The position numbers were made by a program, and so were the translations under genes. Source: an uncultured Oscillospiraceae bacterium (GTDB lineage: Bacteria > Bacillota > Clostridia > Oscillospirales > Oscillospiraceae). From it: a stretch of 24,905 nucleotides of DNA. The notes under the pieces were generated by a model that saw only the letters and a program-made list of their open reading frames with translations, made no database searches and was not told where the DNA came from. Location of the stretch: assembly GCA_934589065.1 (NCBI GenBank), contig CAKTNN010000033.1, positions 1 to 24,905 of the forward strand, given 5' to 3'. Each line of letters begins with the position of its first letter. Within the stretch, counting starts at the first letter, position 1. Shown in pieces: positions 7,379-15,194 of the stretch.

Positions 7379-8061
7379 GCTTCTGCTCCTCCTGAATCCC
7401 GGAGAATTTTTCCGTCGGTCAGGTGGATAATTCGCTCTGCCTGCTCCGCAACCCCCAGATCATGGGTGACAAGCACCAGGGTAACCCCCAGTTCCCGATT
7501 CAGCTCCCGCAATAAATCGATGACCAAACGTCCCATCTGTCCGTCCAGATTGCCGGTGGGCTCATCGGCAAACAGAATTTCCGGCTTGTTTGCCAGGGCA
7601 CGGGCAATGGCAAAGCGCTGCTGCTGACCGCCGGACATGGCGCGCGGTAGATGATCCACCCGATCGCCAATGCCCAGGATGGAAATAATGTGGTTTAAAT
7701 ACCGTTCATCCGGTTTCCGCTTGTCCAGCATCAGGGGTAAAAGGATGTTTTCGTAGCCTGTGAGCTCCTGCACCAGATTGTAGTTCTGGAAAACAAAGCC
7801 GAATTGCCGCCGCCGAAGAACTGCCAACTGTTCATCCCGGAAGCTGTACAGATTTTTTCCTTGGAACAGCACTTCTCCGCCGCTGGGGCGGTCCAGCCCG
7901 CCCAAAAGGTGCAGCAGGGTGGACTTGCCGGAACCACTGGGGCCGGTGATGGCGGTAAAGCTGCCCTGTTGAATGGAAAGGGATATACCGTCTACCGCCC
8001 GCACCGGATTCTCCCGTGCACCATATTGCTTTGAAAGATCAACGCACTCCATGATCGTCAT
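7375..8061 (-). CDS. ABC transporter ATP-binding protein (LolD/MacB type)
   Basis: ATPase of 228 aa. Walker A is GPSGSGKST (40-48), the Q-loop is at Q92 (VFQNYN), the signature is MSGGQQQR (about 142-149), Walker B ILFADEPTGNLD (about 162-173) carries its catalytic Glu, and the H-loop is in LVTHD. The LFADEPTGNLD form and length are typical of the family that partners FtsX-like permeases. The start at 8061 has AAGGAGG 7 nt upstream. The stop overlaps the permease start (ATGA). It is the first gene after the regulator/kinase pair, behind its own promoter-like region with an inverted-repeat operator (8094-8147). It would energise the permease from the cytoplasmic side. Confidence 0.93.
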   Translation of the reverse strand: MTIMECVDLSKQYGARENPVRAVDGISLSIQQGSFTAITGPSGSGKSTLLHLLGGLDRPSGGEVLFQGKNLYSFRDEQLAVLRRRQFGFVFQNYNLVQELTGYENILLPLMLDKRKPDERYLNHIISILGIGDRVDHLPRAMSGGQQQRFAIARALANKPEILFADEPTGNLDGQMGRLVIDLLRELNRELGVTLVLVTHDLGVAEQAERIIHLTDGKILRDSGGAEA

Positions 8062-8093
8062 AAGGAGTCCTCCTTTTTTGTTTGGATGTATCC

Positions 8094-8147
8094 AGTATAG
8101 CCCGGGAAGCTTACGTTCCCGTGAAAATAGCCTTACGATTTCGTAAG
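8094..8147 (-). promoter_or_regulatory. Promoter and inverted-repeat operator before the ABC genes
   Basis: On the minus strand a -10 TATACT (8099-8094) lacks a TTGACA-like -35. Upstream is the palindrome TTACG-N4-CGTAA (8133-8146), which overlaps the kinase stop codon, and a further CGTAAG half-site (8115-8110) 22 bp away, two helical turns. The layout TTACG-N4-CGTAA closely resembles the TNACA-N4-TGTAA operators described for BceR-type regulators. A 13-bp identical block, GATTTCGTAAGAA, recurs before the regulator gene at 9714-9726. Binding by the adjacent regulator is inferred. Confidence 0.65.
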
Positions 8148-9014
8148 AAGACGCTCAAGCTTCGGAAAGAAAAGGTGGAATTCCAACCCGTCGGGGGTAT
8201 TCTGGGCGGAGATGGTGCCATGGTGCCGTTTTACGATTTCCTTTACGATGCTCAAACCGATGCCGGCACCGGTGCTTGGGCGCCCCTTGACCTGATAGAA
8301 CCGATCGAAAATTCTGGGAAGTGCTTCGGCATCCACGCCATCGCCGTGATCCCGGAAGACCAGGTGCACTTCCCGGGCATTATCCTCGATGAATACTTCA
8401 ATTCTGCCACAGTCTTCCGTATGCTCACAGGCGTTTTTCAGCAAATTGGTGACGGCTTCTCCCATCCAGGTTTCGTCACAGGAAAGGCTGGCGTCACCCT
8501 CCAGGGTAAAGCATTTCCGGGGATACAGAGATTCCAGATTCAGCCAGCACCCCAAAATCAGTTCCCGAAGAGAATGCTGATGAAAGGAAAAGGAATAGCC
8601 ATCGGCGCAGAGTCGCTCCAACCGGAGCAAAGAGGAGATCAGCAGCTGCATCCGGTCAAGCTGCATGGTCTGCTCCGCCAGATGCGGGCCGTTATCCAGC
8701 TCCACAAAAAGCCGAAGAGAGGCCAGAGGTGTTTTCAGCTGGTGGGAAATGTCCGAGAGAAGCTGTGAGCTCCGCTGCGCTTCCTGACGGGTTTGCTCCT
8801 GGGATAATAGAAGCCGGTTTTCCAGCCTGGATATGGCGTTTTGCAGGGAGGCGGCCTTGGAGTCCTGGAGGGAAATAGGGAGAATTTCTCCGCCGTTTTC
8901 CAAAAACGCTTCTGTTTGAGCGGTCAACCTCTGAATAAACCGGTGCTGCCGTACCAGAAGAACCAGGCAGAGAATAAGCCCCAGCAAAAGCGACAATAAA
9001 ATTATTCCACCCAT
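8133..9014 (-). CDS. Histidine kinase with single TM and no sensor domain
   Basis: Kinase of 293 aa, shorter than usual. A single N-terminal membrane segment (residues 3-22) is followed directly by a cytoplasmic coiled linker (about 25-82). The HisKA box SDISHQLKTPLASL has H91. The ATPase domain has an N box (EAVTNLLKNACEHTED), G1 (FRDHGDGVD) and G2 (GAGIGLSIVKEIV). No extracytoplasmic domain is present, so signal detection probably depends on a partner, most simply the ABC permease encoded next to it, as in BceS-like systems (which have two TM segments). The start ATG lies 13 nt inside the end of the regulator gene, indicating coupling. The stop codon lies in the TTACG palindrome. Confidence 0.9.
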   Translation of the reverse strand: MGGIILLSLLLGLILCLVLLVRQHRFIQRLTAQTEAFLENGGEILPISLQDSKAASLQNAISRLENRLLLSQEQTRQEAQRSSQLLSDISHQLKTPLASLRLFVELDNGPHLAEQTMQLDRMQLLISSLLRLERLCADGYSFSFHQHSLRELILGCWLNLESLYPRKCFTLEGDASLSCDETWMGEAVTNLLKNACEHTEDCGRIEVFIEDNAREVHLVFRDHGDGVDAEALPRIFDRFYQVKGRPSTGAGIGLSIVKEIVKRHHGTISAQNTPDGLEFHLFFPKLERLLTKS

Positions 9015-9655
9015 TGGTATCCCACCCCCCGAATGGTGCGAATATGGCTGCTGCCTATTTTCTCCCGCAACCGGCTCATGTGGACGGAAAGCGTGTTGTC
9101 ATCCACAAATTTTCCGTCGCAGTCCCAAAGGGCGCTCAATAGAATGTCCCGGGTCGCCACACCGCGCTGCTCCAAAAGGGCTATGAGCAGCCGGTATTCC
9201 GTCGGCGTCAGGGAAAGATTTGCACCGTCCCGGCTGGCCTGCATCCGCTGGCGGTCAATCTCCAACGAGCCGATGGCTTGGGGCGTTAAGGCATCCTTTC
9301 GCAGCAGAACCCGAATCCGGCTCAGAAGCTCCTGGATGCGGAAGGGCTTGGTAACATAGTCATTTCCTCCGGCATCCAGTCCCCGAACAATGTCATATTC
9401 TTCATCCCGGGCGGTAAGAAAAAGAATGGGAACAGCTTGCCCTTGGGCACGAAGCTCCTGGCAGAAACAGACTCCGTCGCCATCCGGCAGCGTGACATCA
9501 AAGAGGAAAAGATCGTAGGAGCATTGTTGAATCTGATCCCTCGCCTGGGCCAGATTCTGAGCGGAGCGAACGCAATAGCCGTTCTTGCTGAGCAATTCCT
9601 GCAGCCCTTGGGTTAGGAACGGATCGTCCTCCACAAGAAGAATGGTTTTTTGCAT
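9002..9655 (-). CDS. OmpR-family response regulator of the ABC cluster
   Basis: Regulator of 217 aa. The receiver domain has the MQKTILLVEDD start, phospho-acceptor D53 (LFDVTLPDGD), T in FLTAR and K in VTKPF. The C-terminal winged helix ends LSVHMSRLREKIGSSHIRTIRGVGYQW. I chose ATG at 9655 because AGGAGG lies 9 nt upstream and a promoter lies further up at 9681-9723; the longer open frame to 9808 has no ribosome site and crosses the promoter. It overlaps the kinase gene by 13 nt. It probably binds the TTACG/CGTAA elements before itself and before the ABC ATPase gene, giving feedback plus transporter induction (inference). Confidence 0.92.
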   Translation of the reverse strand: MQKTILLVEDDPFLTQGLQELLSKNGYCVRSAQNLAQARDQIQQCSYDLFLFDVTLPDGDGVCFCQELRAQGQAVPILFLTARDEEYDIVRGLDAGGNDYVTKPFRIQELLSRIRVLLRKDALTPQAIGSLEIDRQRMQASRDGANLSLTPTEYRLLIALLEQRGVATRDILLSALWDCDGKFVDDNTLSVHMSRLREKIGSSHIRTIRGVGYQWVE

Positions 9656-9680
9656 GGTATAGAACCTCCTATTTTGCCAT

Positions 9681-9723
9681 ATTATAACACAGACTTCTCT
9701 ATTTTGTCTTGAAGATTTCGTAA
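9681..9723 (-). promoter_or_regulatory. Promoter of the ABC-cluster regulator with operator half-site
   Basis: On the minus strand: -10 TATAAT (9686-9681), -35 AAGACA (9710-9705) with an 18-bp spacer. Immediately upstream and touching the -35 is TTACG-N4-CTTCA (9723-9710), a half-degenerate version of the TTACG-N4-CGTAA operator before the ABC genes, with an identical N4. The weaker site may mean weaker autoregulation. The murB promoter points away from it, 42 bp to the right. Confidence 0.6.
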
Positions 9724-9764
9724 GAAAAGGGAAAAGGGGAGGCCTATCCGGACGCAGTTGCCCA

Positions 9765-9793
9765 TTGCACTTTTTTTGCAGATGTGGTATACT
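9765..9793 (+). promoter_or_regulatory. Sigma-A promoter of murB
   Basis: -35 TTGCAC (9765-9770), 17-bp spacer, -10 TATACT (9788-9793). It is divergent from the regulator promoter at 9681-9723. The start codon of murB follows 27 nt later. Confidence 0.7.
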
Positions 9794-9820
9794 GTAACCA
9801 TCATACACCCGGAGGCGTTT

Positions 9821-10732
9821 ATGTCAGAAATCTCGATTTTTCAGATGAATAACCCGGATTTTTCAGGGGAAATCTCCATCCGTTACGAAGAACCTTTGTC
9901 CAAACATACTTCTTTCCGCATCGGTGGGAAGGCCAAGGTAATGGCTTTCCCCAAAAATCGGGAGGAATTGGCGCTTCTTTTGAAACAGTCCAGTTTGTTG
10001 GACAGAAAGCCTGTTATCCTAGGTGCAGGAACCAACGTATTGGCCCCGGACGAAGGGCTGGACGGTCTGGTAATCTGCCTGAAGGATGCCCTGGACGGGA
10101 TGGAACGCCTGGATGAGCGGCATATCCGCGTTATGGCGGGGGTAACCCTCTCCAGGGCGGCGGTCTTTGCTGCCGGGCAGGGTTTATCCGGTCTGGAGTT
10201 TGCCCACGGAATTCCCGGAACGCTGGGCGGCGGCGTATTTATGAATGCCGGCGCCTACGGTGGGGAGCTGGGAAAGGTTTGCCGGGAAGTGGAGCTTATG
10301 GACTATGCGGGGAACATCATCACCCGCACTGCCCGGGAGATGGATTTTTCCTATCGTCACAGCTGTGTGGAGGAAGACAACCTGATTGTCGTCAGCGCAG
10401 TGCTGGAGCTGGAGCCGGCAAACCCGGAGGAAATTCGGGCCAGAATGAAGGAACTCCAGGCAAAGCGGCTTGCATCCCAGCCGCTCAATTATCCCTCTGC
10501 CGGTTCTGCCTTTAAGCGGCCTGTGGGCGGATATGCCGCTGCCCTGATTGAGCAGGCGGGCCTGAAAGGCTTCCGGGTAGGGGATGCGGCAATTTCCGAA
10601 AAGCATGCAGGCTTTGCGGTAAACCTGGGCAATGCTACATCGGCAGACGTGAAAACCCTGCTTGCGGAGGTTGCCCGTCAGGTTGAGGAGAATTCCGGCA
10701 TTCGTCTGGAGCCGGAAATCCGTATTTGGTAA
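9821..10732 (+). CDS. murB: UDP-N-acetylenolpyruvoylglucosamine reductase MurB
   Basis: FAD- and NADPH-dependent cytoplasmic enzyme that reduces UDP-GlcNAc-enolpyruvate to UDP-MurNAc, the second committed peptidoglycan step. The protein has 303 aa. FAD-domain motifs are TSFRIGGKA (31-39), VILGAGTNVL (65-74) and GLEFAHGIPGTLGGGVFMNAGAYGG (from 124). Substrate and catalytic residues are R179 in FSYRHS, S229 in PSAGSAFKRP (the proton donor) and the C-terminal Glu of LEPEIRIW. The PSAGSxFKRP form and short length fit the Firmicutes type II enzyme. ATG 9821 has GGAGG 5 nt upstream; an in-frame upstream start at 9758 would cross the promoter. whiA follows after 41 nt. The usual rapZ and yvcK between murB and whiA are absent. 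Confidence 0.96.
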   Translation: MSEISIFQMNNPDFSGEISIRYEEPLSKHTSFRIGGKAKVMAFPKNREELALLLKQSSLLDRKPVILGAGTNVLAPDEGLDGLVICLKDALDGMERLDERHIRVMAGVTLSRAAVFAAGQGLSGLEFAHGIPGTLGGGVFMNAGAYGGELGKVCREVELMDYAGNIITRTAREMDFSYRHSCVEEDNLIVVSAVLELEPANPEEIRARMKELQAKRLASQPLNYPSAGSAFKRPVGGYAAALIEQAGLKGFRVGDAAISEKHAGFAVNLGNATSADVKTLLAEVARQVEENSGIRLEPEIRIW

Positions 10733-10773
10733 GTAGTATTCATCGAATATTAGACAAAGAGAGGAGCGCACCT

Positions 10774-11685
10774 ATGCTGTCCTTTTCCGCTTCCGCCAAG
10801 GCGGAAATCTGTAAAGAATATCCCCAGTCCGGCTGCTGCGCTTTGTCGCAATGCTTTGGAATACTGCTGTTTTGCAACAGCTTTACAGAGAATCAAATTA
10901 AGATTATCACGGAAAGCCAGGATTTTGCCAGAATCCTTCCAAAGCTTTTCCGCAAAGCCTTCGGCATTTCCTTTGACGTTATGCCGGAGGAGGGCGCTGC
11001 CGGGAAAATGGTGTTTGCAATCCGCGCTCCGGAAAAAATAGACGCCATTATGAATGCCTTTGGCTTTTCCACCGGCAGCACTCTGTCACTGCACATCAAT
11101 CTGCCTGTGGTGGAGGAGGACTGCTGCAAGGCCTCGTTCCTCCGGGGGGCGTTTCTGGCAGGGGGCAGTGTGACGCACCCCGCCAAAGCCTATCACATGG
11201 AGCTTGCAACAACCCACCAGATCGTATCCAGGGAGTGCGATGCCCTCATCCGGGAAACCATGGGATTTTCTCCAAAAACGGCATCCAGAGCAGGGGCGCA
11301 GGTGCTGTATCTGAAACAGAGTGACCTGATTTCCGATTTTCTGACCTATCTGGGGGCACCGGTGGCGGCTATGGGCATTATGGAAGCGAAGCTGGAAAAG
11401 GAGCTGAATAATCAGGTAAACCGCTGCTGCAATTGTGACGATGCCAATACCTCCAAGGTGGTGGAGGCAGCTCAGGAGCAGCTGGCAGCCATCCGGATTT
11501 TGCAGGAAAGGAATGCTCTGGAGTCTCTTCCGGGTAAACTCTTACAGGCTGCCAAAGCCAGACAGGAAAACCCGGAGTCCTCTTTGGCGGAGCTTGCCGC
11601 CATGATGGAACCGCCAATCACAAAGCCAGCCATGAATCATCGGCTGAAGCGAATCGTGGAACTGGCGAGGGAGGCAGACAAATGA
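10774..11685 (+). CDS. whiA: DNA-binding protein WhiA
   Basis: Protein of 303 aa. The N-terminal part (SFSASAKAEICKEY ...) is the conserved WhiA start. The central LAGLIDADG-like region is CCKASFLRGAFLAGGSVTHP ... YHMELATTH. The C-terminal helix-turn-helix is SSLAELAAMMEPPITKPAMNHRLKRIVELA. In actinomycetes WhiA is a sporulation transcription factor; in Firmicutes it affects cell division and metabolism and binds DNA. I chose ATG 10774 because GAGGAG lies 7 nt upstream and the family begins MSFS-like. The last 4 nt overlap dnaE (ATGA). It probably shares a transcript with murB, as no promoter is visible in the 41-nt gap. Confidence 0.95.
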   Translation: MLSFSASAKAEICKEYPQSGCCALSQCFGILLFCNSFTENQIKIITESQDFARILPKLFRKAFGISFDVMPEEGAAGKMVFAIRAPEKIDAIMNAFGFSTGSTLSLHINLPVVEEDCCKASFLRGAFLAGGSVTHPAKAYHMELATTHQIVSRECDALIRETMGFSPKTASRAGAQVLYLKQSDLISDFLTYLGAPVAAMGIMEAKLEKELNNQVNRCCNCDDANTSKVVEAAQEQLAAIRILQERNALESLPGKLLQAAKARQENPESSLAELAAMMEPPITKPAMNHRLKRIVELAREADK

Positions 11686-14600
11686 GTTTTGTACATCTTC
11701 ATGTCCATAGTGAGTACAGCCTTCTGGATGGCGTCTGCCGGATTGACGGGCTTATGGATCGGGTCAAGGAACTGGGCCAGAGCGCCATTGCCCTGACAGA
11801 CCACGGGGTTATGTACGGTTGTATCGACTTTTATAAGGCAGCCAAGGCGGCGGGAATTAAGCCCATCATCGGCTGTGAGGTGTATGTCGCGCCCCGCCGC
11901 ATGAGCGACAAAATTCACGGCCTGGACAACGAAAGCTATCACATGGTGCTGCTGTGCGAGAATATGACCGGCTATCAGAACCTTTGCTACATGGTTTCGG
12001 AGGCCTTCCTCCACGGCTTTTATGGGAAGCCGCGGATCGATCTGGAACTGCTGGAAGCCCACCACGAGGGACTGATCGGATTGTCTGCCTGCCTTGGCGG
12101 TGCCATTCCTCAGGCGCTTCTGCGGGAGGACTACGATGCCGCCCGGAGCTATGCCAAACGCCTCAGCCGGATTTTGGGGCCGGATCGGTTTTACCTGGAA
12201 TTGCAGGATCACGGAATCGAGGCCCAGCGTCCGGTAAATCAGGGCCTGCAGCGGTTGGCACGGGAGGAAAATCTGCCATTGGTGATTACCAACGATGCCC
12301 ACTATCTGCGAAAAGAGGATGCGGATATCCAGGATGTGCTGCTGTGCATCCAGACCGGAAAGACGGTAGAGGACCAGAACCGGATGCGGTTTGAAACCCA
12401 GGAATTCTACCTGAAAAGCGAGGAGGAGCTGCGTCAGCTGTTCCCCGGGTGCGACGAAGCCTTTGATAATACGGTAAAGATTGCCGAGATGTGCAATGTG
12501 GAGTTTACCTTCCATGAGTACCATTTGCCTGCATATCCTGTGCCGGAGGGCTACACCAACGAGGAATATTTCCGCAAGCTGTGCTACGACGGTTTCCAGG
12601 AGCGCTATCCCCAGGAGCCCAAAGAATACAAAGAGCGGATGGATTATGAAATCAGCGTCATCAGCTCAATGGGTTATGTAAACTACTACCTGATCGTATG
12701 GGACTTTATCCACTATGCCAAGGAGGTCGGCATCCCTGTAGGGCCGGGGCGTGGTTCCGGTGCAGGCTCTATTGTTGCCTACTGCATCCACATTACGGAA
12801 GTGGATCCCATGAAGTACGGCCTGATTTTTGAGCGTTTTCTGAACCCTGAGCGGGTCAGTATGCCCGATTTCGATACGGACTTTTGCCAGGAACGCAGAG
12901 GAGAGGTAATCGACTACGTTTATCGAAAATACGGTGCCGATCGGGTAGCGCAGATTGTCACCTTCGGTACCATGGCGGCACGGGGAGCCATTCGGGATGT
13001 GGGCCGGGCCTTGAATTTTACCTATGCGGAAACCGATGTGGTTGCCAAGCTGGTTCCGGCAGGGCCTCATGTTACCCTGAAATCCGCTTTGCAGGAGTCA
13101 CCCCGATTTAAGGAAATGTATGAGGGCGACCCCAGGGTGAAAAAGCTGGTGGATACTGCCATGCGTCTGGAGGGAATGCCCCGGAATACCTCTACCCATG
13201 CTGCCGGCGTGGTGATTACGGCCCAGCCGGTGTGCAGCTATGTGCCCCTTTCCAAAAATGACGATACCATTGTTACCCAGTATACCATGACCACCATTGA
13301 GGAGCTTGGCCTACTAAAAATGGACTTCCTGGGCCTGCGCAACCTGACGGTTATTCAGGATGCAGAGGAGCAAATCCAGAAGCTGCACCCGGATTTTTCC
13401 ATTTCGGCGATTCCGGATAATGACCCGGAAACCTTTGCCATGCTTGCCGAGGGCAAAACCCAGGGCGTTTTCCAGATGGAGTCCGCAGGCATGACCGGCG
13501 TGTGCATCAATATGAAGCCCAGCTCCATAGAAGACATTACGGCTATTGTGGCCCTCTACCGCCCCGGCCCTATGGATTCCATTCCCCGGTTTATTGCCAA
13601 CAAGCTGTCGCCGGAAAAGGTGACCTACAAAACGCCCCTTTTGGAGCCGATTCTGAAGGTGACCTACGGCTGCATTGTATACCAGGAGCAGGTAATTGAG
13701 ATTTTCCGCAACCTGGGCGGCTATACCATGGGACAGGCGGATAATATCCGCCGTGCAATTTCCAAGAAAAAGCTAAAGGTTATTGAGGAGGAGCGAAAGG
13801 TCTTCGTTTACGGCGACCGGGCCCAGGGAATCTCCGGCGCCATTGCCAAGGGGGTCAGCGAGGAAGCGGCCCAGTCCATTTATGACGAGATCGTAGATTT
13901 TGCAAACTATGCCTTTAATAAGTCCCACGCCGTGTGCTATGCGGTGGTGGCTTATCAGACGGCATACCTAAAGTGCCACTATCCCAGGCAGTATATGGCG
14001 GCACTGATGACCTCCGTTTTGGACTCGGCAGGGAAAATTTCCACCTATATTGCCGAGTGCAAAGATTTGGGTATTGCTCTTCTGAACCCGGATATCAACC
14101 ACTCGGAGAATCATTTCTCCGTAGAAGAGGGCGGAATTCGCTTCGGGCTGGGAGCCGTGAAGAACATCGGTCGTGGACTCATTCGCAGTGTGTCCCAGAA
14201 GCGCCGGGAGGGCGGGCCCTTTAAGTCCTTCCAGGATTTCCTGGAACGGATGGACGAGGGGGAGCTCAACAAGCGGGCAGTGGAGAATCTGATCCGGTGC
14301 GGGGCCATGGATTGCTTCGGCTACCACCGCAGTGAGCTTGTAGGCGTTTATGAATCCATGATGGACAGCCTGGCAGTGACCCGGAAGAAGAACCTGGAAG
14401 GTCAGATGGGACTGTTCAGTATGCTGGAAGAGGATGCTCCGGCAGCCCAAATGGATATCCCGCGCCGGGAGGAGTTCTCCAAAGCAGAGCTTATGGCGAT
14501 GGAGAAGGAAACCACCGGAATATATCTGTCCGGTCACCCCATGGATGATTACCGGAAATACCTAAAAAATACCCATGTGCTCCCCATTGCCAGGCTGATG

Positions 14601-15137
14601 GAGGAGAACAGCCACTTCGAGGATGACCAGATTGTCAGCGTGGCGGGCATTATCCAGTCGGTGAAGACAAAGACAACCCGCAACAATTCCATTATGGCAT
14701 ACGTGACCCTGGAAGATGATACCGCAGTCATAGAAACAATGGCGTTTTCCAGCGTGCTCAGCCAGTATGGCGGCTATATCAAGGAAAACGGCGCCGTAGT
14801 GATTACGGGAAGGCTCTCTCTGCGGGATGATAAAGAACCCCAGATTGTGATCAATCGGGTTCGCCCCATGTCGGATTATTCCGAACAGCCGGTTATGCGT
14901 CCGGAGCAGCCCAAACAGGAGGCCCGCCGGGGGACGCTGTATCTCCGGCTTCCCGGGGAAGCGGGAAAGCTTTATCCAAAGGTAAAGGCAATTCTCAATA
15001 TGTTCCCGGGGGATTGCCGCACGGTGCTGTATTTTGAAGATACCAAGGCACGGCGGGGTACAGCCTGCATCTTGATGGATTCCATGCTTACAGAGCTGAA
15101 AAACGTATTGGGAGAAGGGAATGTTGTGCTGAAATAG
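11682..15137 (+). CDS. dnaE: DNA polymerase III alpha subunit DnaE
   Basis: Replicative DNA polymerase subunit of 1151 aa. The N-terminal PHP domain (residues 1 to about 210) begins FVHLHVHSEYSLLDG. The polymerase core has PGRGSGAGS (about 356) and metal-binding acidic residues D396, D398 (PDFDTDF) and D548 (KMDFLGLRN), matching the E. coli D401/D403/D555 triad. Downstream are the fingers, the HhH region (KSFQDFLERMD) and an OB-fold (about residues 985-1060, VSVAGIIQSVKTKTTRNN) with a short C-terminal domain. Length and order fit the DnaE1-type enzyme and differ from PolC. The start overlaps whiA by 4 nt. Many Clostridia have pfkA next; here a lipoprotein gene with its own promoter follows. 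Confidence 0.97.
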   Translation: MSFVHLHVHSEYSLLDGVCRIDGLMDRVKELGQSAIALTDHGVMYGCIDFYKAAKAAGIKPIIGCEVYVAPRRMSDKIHGLDNESYHMVLLCENMTGYQNLCYMVSEAFLHGFYGKPRIDLELLEAHHEGLIGLSACLGGAIPQALLREDYDAARSYAKRLSRILGPDRFYLELQDHGIEAQRPVNQGLQRLAREENLPLVITNDAHYLRKEDADIQDVLLCIQTGKTVEDQNRMRFETQEFYLKSEEELRQLFPGCDEAFDNTVKIAEMCNVEFTFHEYHLPAYPVPEGYTNEEYFRKLCYDGFQERYPQEPKEYKERMDYEISVISSMGYVNYYLIVWDFIHYAKEVGIPVGPGRGSGAGSIVAYCIHITEVDPMKYGLIFERFLNPERVSMPDFDTDFCQERRGEVIDYVYRKYGADRVAQIVTFGTMAARGAIRDVGRALNFTYAETDVVAKLVPAGPHVTLKSALQESPRFKEMYEGDPRVKKLVDTAMRLEGMPRNTSTHAAGVVITAQPVCSYVPLSKNDDTIVTQYTMTTIEELGLLKMDFLGLRNLTVIQDAEEQIQKLHPDFSISAIPDNDPETFAMLAEGKTQGVFQMESAGMTGVCINMKPSSIEDITAIVALYRPGPMDSIPRFIANKLSPEKVTYKTPLLEPILKVTYGCIVYQEQVIEIFRNLGGYTMGQADNIRRAISKKKLKVIEEERKVFVYGDRAQGISGAIAKGVSEEAAQSIYDEIVDFANYAFNKSHAVCYAVVAYQTAYLKCHYPRQYMAALMTSVLDSAGKISTYIAECKDLGIALLNPDINHSENHFSVEEGGIRFGLGAVKNIGRGLIRSVSQKRREGGPFKSFQDFLERMDEGELNKRAVENLIRCGAMDCFGYHRSELVGVYESMMDSLAVTRKKNLEGQMGLFSMLEEDAPAAQMDIPRREEFSKAELMAMEKETTGIYLSGHPMDDYRKYLKNTHVLPIARLMEENSHFEDDQIVSVAGIIQSVKTKTTRNNSIMAYVTLEDDTAVIETMAFSSVLSQYGGYIKENGAVVITGRLSLRDDKEPQIVINRVRPMSDYSEQPVMRPEQPKQEARRGTLYLRLPGEAGKLYPKVKAILNMFPGDCRTVLYFEDTKARRGTACILMDSMLTELKNVLGEGNVVLK

Positions 15138-15138
15138 C

Positions 15139-15167
15139 TTTTCATTTCCGATGATTTGTGTTATAAT
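15139..15167 (+). promoter_or_regulatory. Promoter of the lipoprotein/third two-component array
   Basis: -35 TTTTCA (15139-15144), 17-bp spacer, -10 TATAAT (15162-15167) preceded by TGTGT. It lies directly after the dnaE stop codon and 27 nt before the TTG start of the next gene. No terminator separates it from dnaE. Confidence 0.65.
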
Positions 15168-15194
15168 AGCGAAAGAACGAGGGGAGTTGATGCC

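Noticed and set aside
4712..9655. Whole ABC/two-component block as a classic BceRS-BceAB system
   Set aside because: The permease is 888 aa with two FtsX cores and the kinase has only one TM; similarity is in operator and gene order only, so the bce names were not used.
9656..9808. N-terminal extension of the ABC-cluster regulator up to 9808
   Set aside because: It would cover the regulator promoter and the divergent murB promoter; ATG 9655 has a proper AGGAGG site and normal receiver start.
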